Of a stretch of DNA of 64,000 nt, positions 16,172-23,831 are shown one piece after another. The position numbers and the translations under genes are program-made. The notes under the pieces were generated by a model. It was not told the origin of the DNA. It did not search any database and saw nothing but the letters and a program-made list of their open reading frames with translations. Position 1 is the stretch's first letter; each line of letters begins with the position of its first letter. The DNA is from CAILUF01 sp964505265 (GTDB taxonomy: Bacteria > Pseudomonadota > Alphaproteobacteria > Rickettsiales > UBA1997). The DNA is taken from contig CAZDGN010000002.1 of assembly GCA_964505265.1 (NCBI GenBank), positions 1 through 64,000 of the forward strand, given 5' to 3'.

Positions 16172-18499
16172 TTAGCTAAAAAAACCTCTTCTTTTTTTTG
16201 GATTTTCGTCGCGATCGCGATCATTTCTGCGTTCGCGTCTATCATCTCTACGATCGTCTCTTCTGTCATCGCCTCTTCTATCATCTCTTCTTTCACGTCT
16301 ATCATCATTGTGTCTACGATTGTCGCGATCTTCAAATTTTGATGATTGAAAATCTCTTTCATCTGACATATTTGGCTTATTTGCGATACGGTCTGAAATG
16401 TCTTCACCTGTGATTTGGTCGACACATCTAAAGCTTAACTTTGGACGACCTTTTTTGTCAAATCCAATAACCTTAACCTTAACAATATCCCCTTCATTGA
16501 TAATGTCTTCAACAAAATCAATTCGGTATTCTGCTAATTCAGAGATATGAACGAAACCATCTCTGTTATTAGAAATATTAATAAATGCACCCGCATCAAT
16601 AACTTTAACAACTGGTCCTTCATAGATATCGCCAATTTCTGGTTCAAAAGTAATTTCTTGAATCATAGAAATTGCTTTTTTAATAGAATCAGAATTGCTA
16701 GAAGAGATTTTTATAGTCCCGCTATCGTCAATATCAACTATAGCCCCAGAAACTGCACAAATTTCTTTAATTACCGATCCTCTTGAGCCAATTACTTCTC
16801 TAATTTTCTTTTGAGGAATTGTGATGGTTTCAACTTTTGGAACATTCCCGCTTAATTCATTTCTTGGTTTAGAAAGGGTATTTTCCATTTTTTCTAAAAT
16901 ATGAATTCTACCTTCCAGAGCTTGTTTAAGAGATTTCTCCATAATTTCAGAATTGATGCCATTAATTTTGATATCCATTTGAAGCGCGGTAATCCCATTT
17001 CTAGTGCCAGCTACTTTGAAATCCATATCTCCAAGATGATCTTCATCACCCATAATATCGGAAAGAATAACATACTTATCACCCTCTTTAATTAATCCCA
17101 TTGCAATACCAGATACTGGCGATGAAATTGGAACACCTGAGTCCATGAGAGCCAATGAAGCACCGCAAACCGTTGCCATTGATGAAGAGCCGTTAGACTC
17201 GGTGATTTCTGAAACAATTCTTGTAGTGTAGCCAAATTTATCTTGGTTTGGATAAACAGGATTAATAGCTCTCCATGCTAATTTTCCGTGTCCAATTTCT
17301 CTTCTACCTGGAGATTTTAATTGACCAACTTCTCCAACACTATAAGGAGGAAAATTGTAATGAAGCATAAATGATTCTTCGGTAATTCCAGAATCGAGGC
17401 TTTCAATTAGTTGTTTGTCTTTCCCGCCGGCACCAAGAGTAGAAACTACAAGAGCCTGAGTTTCTCCTCGAGTAAATAAAGCCGATCCATGAACTTGTGG
17501 AAGAAGACCAACTTCAATATCAATTGGTCTGATTTGATTGGTTGCTCTGCCATCAATTCTAATGCTGTTATTGATAATATCATTGCGAACAATTTCTTGA
17601 GAAAGAACTTTAAAAATTGATTTAATTTTATTCGCATCGATTCCGTTATCTTCGCTAACAAATTTTTCTTTAATATCGTTAATGATTTGTTCAAGATCAT
17701 TTGAGCGGGCTTGTTTTTCAAGTTTTTTATATGCCTTAATTAATCTGTCGCCAATGAAGTCAGTTATCGCTTTTTTTAATTCTTTAGTGTCATCGGCTGG
17801 AACTGTCATTTTTGGTTTACCGCATTCATTTTTTAATTCTTCAATTAAATCAATAATTGGTTGAAATGCTTTATGTCCAAAATTTACAGCTTCAAGCATT
17901 TTCTCTTCTGATAATTCTTTGGCTTCAGATTCAACCATTAATACTGATGATTTCGTTCCTGCAACCACTAAATCAAGTGTGCTATTTTTTAGCTCTTCAT
18001 TGCTTGGATTCAATACAAACTCATTATTGATAATACCTACCCTAGCTCCGCCAACTGTCATTTCAAGTGGAGCTTCTGAAATTGCTAATGCACATGAAGA
18101 GGCTATTAAAGCAACAATATCAGGATTGCATTGCGGATCATATGATAATGTAGTACAAACTACATTGACCTCATTATAGAAATTGCTTGGAAACATTGGT
18201 CTAATTGGACGATCAATTAATCTTGCTACTAGAGTTGCGCTATCAGAGGGCTTGGTTTCTCTTTTAAAAAATCCACCAGGAATTTTTCCTGCCGCATATG
18301 ATTTTTCTAGGTAATTAACGGTTAGTGGAAAAAAGTCTGCCCCATCAGCTGCTTTTGATGCAATGGTTACTGCACATAAAACTGTTGTATTTCCATATTT
18401 AACCAAAACTGATCCATTGGCTTGTCTGGCTATTTTTCCAGTTTCTATTGAGAGAATTTTGTTGTTCCAGTTAATTTCTTTTTTTGTAATTTTAAACAT
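16172..18499 (-). CDS. pnp: Polynucleotide phosphorylase
   Basis: Phosphorolytic 3'-5' exoribonuclease and degradosome component. The 775 residues contain two RNase PH domains with an all-helical domain between, then a KH domain (IREVIGSRGSVIKEI, about residue 568) and an S1 domain (about 620-690). The last 48 residues (728-775) are unusual: an almost pure run of Arg and Asp in short repeats such as DDRRERRDDRRG, ending KKRRGFFS. The tail is disordered and may bind RNA or a partner. rpsO lies upstream, the usual order. Confidence 0.96.
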   Translation of the reverse strand: MFKITKKEINWNNKILSIETGKIARQANGSVLVKYGNTTVLCAVTIASKAADGADFFPLTVNYLEKSYAAGKIPGGFFKRETKPSDSATLVARLIDRPIRPMFPSNFYNEVNVVCTTLSYDPQCNPDIVALIASSCALAISEAPLEMTVGGARVGIINNEFVLNPSNEELKNSTLDLVVAGTKSSVLMVESEAKELSEEKMLEAVNFGHKAFQPIIDLIEELKNECGKPKMTVPADDTKELKKAITDFIGDRLIKAYKKLEKQARSNDLEQIINDIKEKFVSEDNGIDANKIKSIFKVLSQEIVRNDIINNSIRIDGRATNQIRPIDIEVGLLPQVHGSALFTRGETQALVVSTLGAGGKDKQLIESLDSGITEESFMLHYNFPPYSVGEVGQLKSPGRREIGHGKLAWRAINPVYPNQDKFGYTTRIVSEITESNGSSSMATVCGASLALMDSGVPISSPVSGIAMGLIKEGDKYVILSDIMGDEDHLGDMDFKVAGTRNGITALQMDIKINGINSEIMEKSLKQALEGRIHILEKMENTLSKPRNELSGNVPKVETITIPQKKIREVIGSRGSVIKEICAVSGAIVDIDDSGTIKISSSNSDSIKKAISMIQEITFEPEIGDIYEGPVVKVIDAGAFINISNNRDGFVHISELAEYRIDFVEDIINEGDIVKVKVIGFDKKGRPKLSFRCVDQITGEDISDRIANKPNMSDERDFQSSKFEDRDNRRHNDDRRERRDDRRGDDRRDDRRDDRRERRNDRDRDENPKKRRGFFS

Positions 18500-18655
18500 A
18501 TATGTTCATCTTTTAAGTTAGTGGGATGTGAATAATCTAATTAATCACCAAATTTATAATCCACACGATGCGGATTATTTATGATAAGCTGGCTAATCAA
18601 TTTAAACCAGCTTTGTGAATTATCAAAAATATTGAATTTTTGATTTAAAAATATT
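18500..18655 (-). promoter_or_regulatory. rpsO-pnp intergenic region with two hairpins
   Basis: Two stem-loops lie between rpsO and pnp: ATAATCC/GGATTAT (18556-18578) and AAGCTGG/CCAGCTT (18586-18613), the latter extended outward by TGATAA/TTATCA with a bulge. In enteric bacteria the corresponding interval carries an RNase III processing hairpin through which PNPase controls its own mRNA. The layout suggests a similar switch here, by analogy. Confidence 0.5.
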
Positions 18656-18925
18656 TTATTTTCTGATTTCGAGTTTTTTAATTAGGTCTTCGTATCTTTG
18701 ATTTGAAATATTTTTGAGGTAATCAAGAAGTCTTCTTCTTTTGCTAACTAGAATAAGTAGACCTCTTCTTGAAGAATGATCTTTGGTATGAGATTTTAAA
18801 TGTTCGGTTAAATTATCAATTTTGACAGATAATATTGCGCATTGAACCTCAACTGATCCAGTATCATTTTCTTTGTTTGCGAATTTTGCAATTATTTCTT
18901 TTTTATTATTTTTATTGAACAACAT
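18656..18925 (-). CDS. rpsO: 30S ribosomal protein S15
   Basis: An 89-residue primary 16S rRNA-binding protein of the small-subunit platform. It shows the family motifs TGSVEVQCAILSVKIDNLTEHLK and HSSRRGLLILVSKRRRLLDYL, here split by KSHTKD. Normal length. Order on the minus strand is truB, rpsO, pnp, the arrangement widely conserved in Proteobacteria, with 24 bases to truB upstream. Confidence 0.97.
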   Translation of the reverse strand: MLFNKNNKKEIIAKFANKENDTGSVEVQCAILSVKIDNLTEHLKSHTKDHSSRRGLLILVSKRRRLLDYLKNISNQRYEDLIKKLEIRK

Positions 18926-18949
18926 TTTATTATTTAAATTATGTTAGCA

Positions 18950-19756
18950 CTATGATTCAAGAGAATTGAAACCATCTAAATCATCTCTATTGCAATTATT
19001 TTCAACATTTAATGCAAGAAACGACTTTTCCTTTACAGACCCATTAAAGTTAACAATATTTTTTAATTCGTCAAGTGAAATTGTTGTTTCAATTTTTAGC
19101 ATTCCAATTTTTGTGCGTTTTAGTTTTTCGGTATATCCTGCAATTTTAGCTTCTTGGCATATTGAGCGCACAAGACTTCTTATGTATGTTCCTTTTGAAC
19201 TTTCAATCTCAATATCACAGTAATTTAAATTAAATTCCGTTAATTTTATTTTATAAATTGTAATAACTCTTTTTGGCATCTCAAAAATCAGCTTTTGTCT
19301 GGCTAATTTATATGCCCTTTCCCCTGAAATTTTAATTGCAGAAAATTTTGATGGGGTTTGTTCTATTTTTCCAATAAATTTTGTTAAAACTTTGAAAAAA
19401 TCTTCTTTCGATATTCTGCTTTCAGATATTGATTCAATTGATCCAGTTATGTCGTCACTGTCCCTAAATTCCCCAAATCTAATTGTTGCTTTATAACTTT
19501 TTCTTTCATTCATTAAAAGTTCGGACTGTTTTGTTGATTTGTTTATCGCTATTGCTAAAACCCCAGTTGCAAATGGGTCTAATGTTCCCGCATGTCCAAC
19601 TTTTTTTGCCTTAGTGATTCCTTTTACAATTGCTACTGTTTTAGCTGAGGAGTAATGTCTGGGTTTGTCGATATTAATCCAGTAATTATCTTCTTTGAAA
19701 TTAATTTTAAATAAAGAAGTATAATCTAGATTAATGTTATTTATATGTGACGACAT
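18950..19756 (-). CDS. truB: tRNA pseudouridine-55 synthase
   Basis: Converts U55 of tRNAs to pseudouridine. The catalytic aspartate lies in GHAGTLDPFATGVL, and the KPRHYSSAK motif near the N-terminus fits TruB (usually KPxGxSS). The length of 268 residues is slightly short, with a reduced C-terminal PUA-like part. It begins two bases after the atpG stop, an odd link between ATP synthase and translation genes, and is followed by rpsO. Confidence 0.93.
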   Translation of the reverse strand: MSSHINNINLDYTSLFKINFKEDNYWINIDKPRHYSSAKTVAIVKGITKAKKVGHAGTLDPFATGVLAIAINKSTKQSELLMNERKSYKATIRFGEFRDSDDITGSIESISESRISKEDFFKVLTKFIGKIEQTPSKFSAIKISGERAYKLARQKLIFEMPKRVITIYKIKLTEFNLNYCDIEIESSKGTYIRSLVRSICQEAKIAGYTEKLKRTKIGMLKIETTISLDELKNIVNFNGSVKEKSFLALNVENNCNRDDLDGFNSLES

Positions 19757-19758
19757 TA

Positions 19759-20646
19759 CTAAACTGTATTTGCACCAGATATAATATCAATTAGTTCTTT
19801 TGTAATATTAGCTTGACGCGTTCTATTGTATACTAATGTTAAATTCTTAATCATTTTTCCAGCATTATTTGATGCTGATTCCATTGCTGACATTCTTGCA
19901 CCCTGCTCCGAAGCCACATTTTCAAGAAGCTGATTATAAATTTGTATAACAATGTTTTCAGGCAGAAGACTCTCGAGCACAATTTCTTCATTAGGCTCGT
20001 AGTTTACGGGTGATTCCAATATTGATAAATTGTTGGTATAATTTATTGGGGCTGGAATTATTTGTTCACATACTTGTTCTTGTGCGATGGCTGATTTAAA
20101 CTTACTATAAATTACTTCGCATACATCAAATTTATTATCATTATAAAGTTCAAAAATTATTTCAGCGATTTTTTTTGCCGATTCAACGTTTATTGAAGAC
20201 TTAAATACACCTTGAAGATTTTTAATAATTTTATTATTGTGAATTGCCTTCAATTGCTCATAAGCTTTTTTTCCTACACATATTATTTTTACATCTCTGC
20301 CTTGCGAGATTAATTCATTGATTTTAATTTTAGTGAATTTCACTGTAGCACTGTTTAATCCACCGCATAGTCCTCGATCAGAAGATACAACTATTAGTAA
20401 ATGCTTTTCATTGCTACCTCTTCCAGTTAATAGAGGGAATTTATCATTTAATCCACCTCTAACACTTATATTTGAAGCAAGGTGAGAGGTAATTTCGCGG
20501 ATTTTATGGGCATATGGTCTAGAATGTTCAACTTGGGTTTTTGCTTTTTTTAGGCGAGAAGCGGCTACCATCTTCATGGCTTTTGTCATCTTTTGCGTTG
20601 ATTTGACAGATTTAATTCTGGTTTTTAATGTTTTTAGGTTTGCCAT
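19759..20646 (-). CDS. atpG: ATP synthase gamma subunit
   Basis: The rotor shaft of F1. The N-terminal helix begins MANLKTLKTRIKSVKSTQKMTKAMKM in pattern (residues 3-24 are diagnostic), and the C-terminal helix carries ENVASEQGARMSAMESASNNA. Length 295 is normal. It follows atpA with a 46-base gap that holds a strong hairpin. The expected next genes, atpD and atpC, are not here but 19 kb away on the other strand. truB follows after two bases. Confidence 0.96.
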   Translation of the reverse strand: MANLKTLKTRIKSVKSTQKMTKAMKMVAASRLKKAKTQVEHSRPYAHKIREITSHLASNISVRGGLNDKFPLLTGRGSNEKHLLIVVSSDRGLCGGLNSATVKFTKIKINELISQGRDVKIICVGKKAYEQLKAIHNNKIIKNLQGVFKSSINVESAKKIAEIIFELYNDNKFDVCEVIYSKFKSAIAQEQVCEQIIPAPINYTNNLSILESPVNYEPNEEIVLESLLPENIVIQIYNQLLENVASEQGARMSAMESASNNAGKMIKNLTLVYNRTRQANITKELIDIISGANTV

Positions 20647-20664
20647 ATTATTGCTATTTCTTTA

Positions 20665-20697
20665 AATAATTTTGTCAATTTTATTGACAAAATTATT
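20665..20697 (-). promoter_or_regulatory. Perfect 14-base-pair hairpin at the atpA-atpG junction
   Basis: AATAATTTTGTCAA (20665-20678) and TTGACAAAATTATT (20684-20697) pair perfectly around a 5-base loop. The right arm contains the atpA stop codon at 20693-20695. In the direction of transcription no T-tract follows, so it is not a classic terminator. It could slow re-initiation at atpG, protect the 3' end of atpA mRNA, or be cut by RNase III. Confidence 0.6.
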
Positions 20698-22288
20698 TTT
20701 TTTCATGTTTTAATCGGTCATTTAAACCAGCATGGTCAAAATGTGTTGAAGGCGAATGATTTAAAAAGCTTGATAGAAAATTCTCTAATATGCCTTTTAA
20801 TTTTATTTCTGTTTCTTCGCTAATTTTTTGATCTTTTTTGATGTTATCAAAAATTTCTGGTTGAGTATTTTTGACCTTATTTAAAAAATCAATCTCGAAT
20901 TTAGTTACCTCTTTGACGGGAACTTTATCAAGATAACCTTTAACTCCAGCATAAATCGATACAACTTGCTCCTCAAAACCGAGTGGAGAATATTGATTTT
21001 GTTTTAATAATTCCGTCAATTTTCTGCCTTTATCAAGAAGTTTTTGTGTAGCTTGATCTAAATCTGAACCAAATTGGGCAAATGCTTCTAACTCTCTGAA
21101 TTGAGCAAGATCCAATTTAATAGTTCCTGCCACTTGCTTCATAGCCTTAGTTTGAGCGGCTGATCCTACTCTTGATACTGATAATCCGACATTTACTGCG
21201 GGTTTAATTCCCTTGTAAAATAAATCGGTTTCTAAGAATATTTGCCCGTCGGTAATTGATATCACATTGGTTGGAATATATGCCGAAACATCTCCAGCCT
21301 GAGTTTCTATAATAGGTAGCGCGGTTAGTGAGCCACCACCTTTTTCTTTTGACATTTTTGCAGCTCTTTCCAGAAGTCTTGAGTGGATGTAAAAAACATC
21401 TCCTGGATAAGCCTCTCTTCCTGGTGGTCTACGAAGAAGTAGTGACATTTCTCGATAAGCAACTGCATGTTTACTTAAATCATCATAAGCAACTAATGCA
21501 TGCATTGCATTATCTCTAAAAAACTCGCCAATAGTGCAACCAGTATATGGTGCAAAAAATTGCAAAGCTGATGCCTCTGAAGCGGTTGCAGAAACCACAA
21601 CTGAGTATTTCATAGCTCCAGCATCTTCGAGGGTTTTGACAATTTGTGCTACTGTTGATCTTTTTTGTCCAATCGCAACATAAATGCAATATAATTTTTT
21701 ATTTTCATCGTTTTCATTGTGTGCCTTGGCTTGATTTATAATGGTATCAATAACAATTGCGGTTTTGCCAGTTTGGCGATCACCGATAATCAGTTCCCTT
21801 TGACCTCTTCCAATTGGTATTAAACTGTCAATTGCTTTGATTCCAGTTTGCATTGGTTCAGAAACAGATTGTCTTGCGATAATTCCAGGAGCTTTAACCT
21901 CTACCCTGCGAAATTCTTTTGAATTGATTGGGCCTTTGCCATCAATTGGATTGCCAAGAGCATCAACAACTCTGCCAAGTAACTCCTTACCAACTGGGAT
22001 TTCGACAATTTTTCCAGTTCTTTTGACATTAGAACCTTCACGAATTTTTTGCGAGTCTCCAAAAATTACAACACCTACATTGTCAGATTCAAGGTTTAAA
22101 GCCATACCTTTAATTCCACCATCAAATTCAACAAGTTCTCCGGCTTGGACATTATCTAAGCCGTATATTTTAGCGATTCCGTCACCTACTTTTACAACTT
22201 CACCAACTTCTTTGAGTTCAGCTGAAGAGTGGTAATTTTCGATTGTTTTTTGTAATATATTTGAAAATTCTTCTACTTTAAATTCCAT
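20693..22288 (-). CDS. atpA: ATP synthase alpha subunit
   Basis: Non-catalytic nucleotide-binding subunit of F1. P-loop GDRQTGKTA (about residue 169), the YDDLSKHAVAYREMSLLLRRPPGREAYPGDVFY region (read as consecutive family blocks) and the arginine-finger segment SVSRVGSAAQ are present. At 531 residues it is about 20 longer than usual because of a polar His-rich tail after EILENFLSSFL. It lies between atpH (163-base gap with a long palindrome) and atpG (46-base gap with a hairpin). Confidence 0.97.
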   Translation of the reverse strand: MEFKVEEFSNILQKTIENYHSSAELKEVGEVVKVGDGIAKIYGLDNVQAGELVEFDGGIKGMALNLESDNVGVVIFGDSQKIREGSNVKRTGKIVEIPVGKELLGRVVDALGNPIDGKGPINSKEFRRVEVKAPGIIARQSVSEPMQTGIKAIDSLIPIGRGQRELIIGDRQTGKTAIVIDTIINQAKAHNENDENKKLYCIYVAIGQKRSTVAQIVKTLEDAGAMKYSVVVSATASEASALQFFAPYTGCTIGEFFRDNAMHALVAYDDLSKHAVAYREMSLLLRRPPGREAYPGDVFYIHSRLLERAAKMSKEKGGGSLTALPIIETQAGDVSAYIPTNVISITDGQIFLETDLFYKGIKPAVNVGLSVSRVGSAAQTKAMKQVAGTIKLDLAQFRELEAFAQFGSDLDQATQKLLDKGRKLTELLKQNQYSPLGFEEQVVSIYAGVKGYLDKVPVKEVTKFEIDFLNKVKNTQPEIFDNIKKDQKISEETEIKLKGILENFLSSFLNHSPSTHFDHAGLNDRLKHEKK

Positions 22289-22347
22289 ATTTTTTGACGT
22301 TATTTTTTAATACTAATTTTATTTTAAATAAAAATTTTGTAACTATT

Positions 22348-22434
22348 ATAAAATATTTATCTTATTTTTGCAAAAGAAAATTTTGCTATTATGAAAATTT
22401 TCTTTTTAACAAAATAAAGACAAAAATATTTTAT
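22348..22434 (-). repeat. Long A/T-rich palindrome between atpH and atpA
   Basis: Outer arms ATAAAATATTT (22348-22358) and AAATATTTTAT (22424-22434) enclose inner arms AAAAGAAAATTTT (22372-22384) and AAAATTTTCTTTT (22394-22406), all perfect. Imperfect pairing lies between them. The whole could fold into one hairpin of almost 90 bases in the atpH-atpA spacer. It could be an mRNA processing site, an attenuator or a repeat element. Confidence 0.55.
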
Positions 22435-22451
22435 AAAATTTAGATAGTTAA

Positions 22452-22994
22452 TTAATTAATTGCAGTTAAGCAATGCTTTTTAATTTGTTCTATCTGGTTA
22501 TCAAGGCTTGAATCTATTAGATTAGAGCCAATTTTAATTTGTAAGCCTCCAAGTATTTTTGGAGTGATTGTGTGCTTAATAATAATTTTTTTATTCGGAT
22601 TGTTTTTTTCTAAATGCTTTTTTACATTTGTTAAATCAACTGATATAGTTGAGGTAATAACTTCAACTTCGAGAGTGTTTTGGTATTCATAGGTCATTCT
22701 AATAAATTCTGCATGAATTTCGGGAAATAAATTCAGTCTCCTATTTTTGACAAGTGAAGCAAAGAAATTGGATGATAGATTTCCCAGCTTAAATTTATTG
22801 GTTACTTCATTAATGATTTTGACTAAATCATTTTTGGAAATTACTGGATTCTTAAGTTCGTAAGCAAAATTCGAGCTAAAGTTTTCTTTAAAGACATTTA
22901 ACTCATTTGAAACAATCTCTACGGCATTGTTTTTTTTGGCAACTAAAAATAATGTCTTGGCATAATTCTTGGCAATGACTGAAACTCTTGGCAT
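22452..22994 (-). CDS. atpH: ATP synthase delta subunit
   Basis: Part of the peripheral stalk that joins F1 to Fo (the OSCP equivalent). The 180 residues contain the N-terminal NYAKTLFLVAKK helix and the C-terminal signature ILGGLQIKIGSNLIDSSLD, which is the family's best-conserved stretch. It is the first gene of the atpH-atpA-atpG group. About 266 bases without a gene lie upstream and probably contain the promoter. Confidence 0.94.
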   Translation of the reverse strand: MPRVSVIAKNYAKTLFLVAKKNNAVEIVSNELNVFKENFSSNFAYELKNPVISKNDLVKIINEVTNKFKLGNLSSNFFASLVKNRRLNLFPEIHAEFIRMTYEYQNTLEVEVITSTISVDLTNVKKHLEKNNPNKKIIIKHTITPKILGGLQIKIGSNLIDSSLDNQIEQIKKHCLTAIN

Positions 22995-23260
22995 AAATAT
23001 TTATAATTTGTGGGTTTATAACTAAATTTTAATTAGCAAATTAATGCTAAAAGTAAGATTTTAACAAGCAATTAACAAATTTAACAAACATACTTTGCAA
23101 TTATATTACTTAACATTTTTAAATCTGTTAATGCAAATTGGTTTTCAAGCAATTATTTTAGCTTAAATTTTAAGCTTCATATAGTTTTTTATAAAAATCT
23201 TAATTAAAAATTATATGAGTTTTAAAATAATTTGCAAGCGACTAAAAACTATATAATAAT

Positions 23261-23827
23261 TTAGTTTTTTTGATAATCAGGCTGTAAAATAATGTCTATC
23301 CTATCAAGGGTTTGTATAGATTTTAATTTAGCATTTCTAATTTTCTCTAGTGAAATTTCACTATCAATAATATCGTTTTTATCACTCGGATTTCCTTTTC
23401 TTTTAGCTGAAGAATTAATGACTTTTTTAAAATTATCATCAATATTTTTAAAATTTTCTTCACCAATTTGTTGAATTAATTGCTTTTTGATTTTTGGTAA
23501 ATTTACATATGTATTTTCACAATTTTCTGGCATTTGGATTTGCCATGATTTTTCTGCGCAGTCCCACAAAATAAGATTATATTTTTGAATTGGCAAAATT
23601 AGTTGATTTAGTGCTAAAATAAAATTTAATTTCTGCTCTCTGGATTTGATTCCAGTTGAATTCCAAAAATCATTATATTCGCTTTTTGAAATTGGCTTTG
23701 ATGAATTTGCGATTTTCATCAAATTTTGAGCGACTTCGTTGCCAACTGTATTTTGGGCAAAGAAATTTTTTGTTGGTAGAAAATTTAAAATTAAAAACCA
23801 TAAAAATATTTTAAGAATATTTAGCAT
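23261..23827 (-). CDS. Secreted protein of unknown function
   Basis: A 188-residue protein with a clear N-terminal signal (hydrophobic residues 4-20, then NFFAQ near residue 25). The remainder is polar and predicted mostly helical, with two cysteines (in LWDCAEKSW and PENCENTY) that could form a disulfide. I do not recognise a family. It begins four bases after the priA stop, so it is probably cotranscribed with priA, though a functional link is not evident. Full-length frame with no sign of decay. Confidence 0.6.
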   Translation of the reverse strand: MLNILKIFLWFLILNFLPTKNFFAQNTVGNEVAQNLMKIANSSKPISKSEYNDFWNSTGIKSREQKLNFILALNQLILPIQKYNLILWDCAEKSWQIQMPENCENTYVNLPKIKKQLIQQIGEENFKNIDDNFKKVINSSAKRKGNPSDKNDIIDSEISLEKIRNAKLKSIQTLDRIDIILQPDYQKN

Positions 23828-23831
23828 ATTG

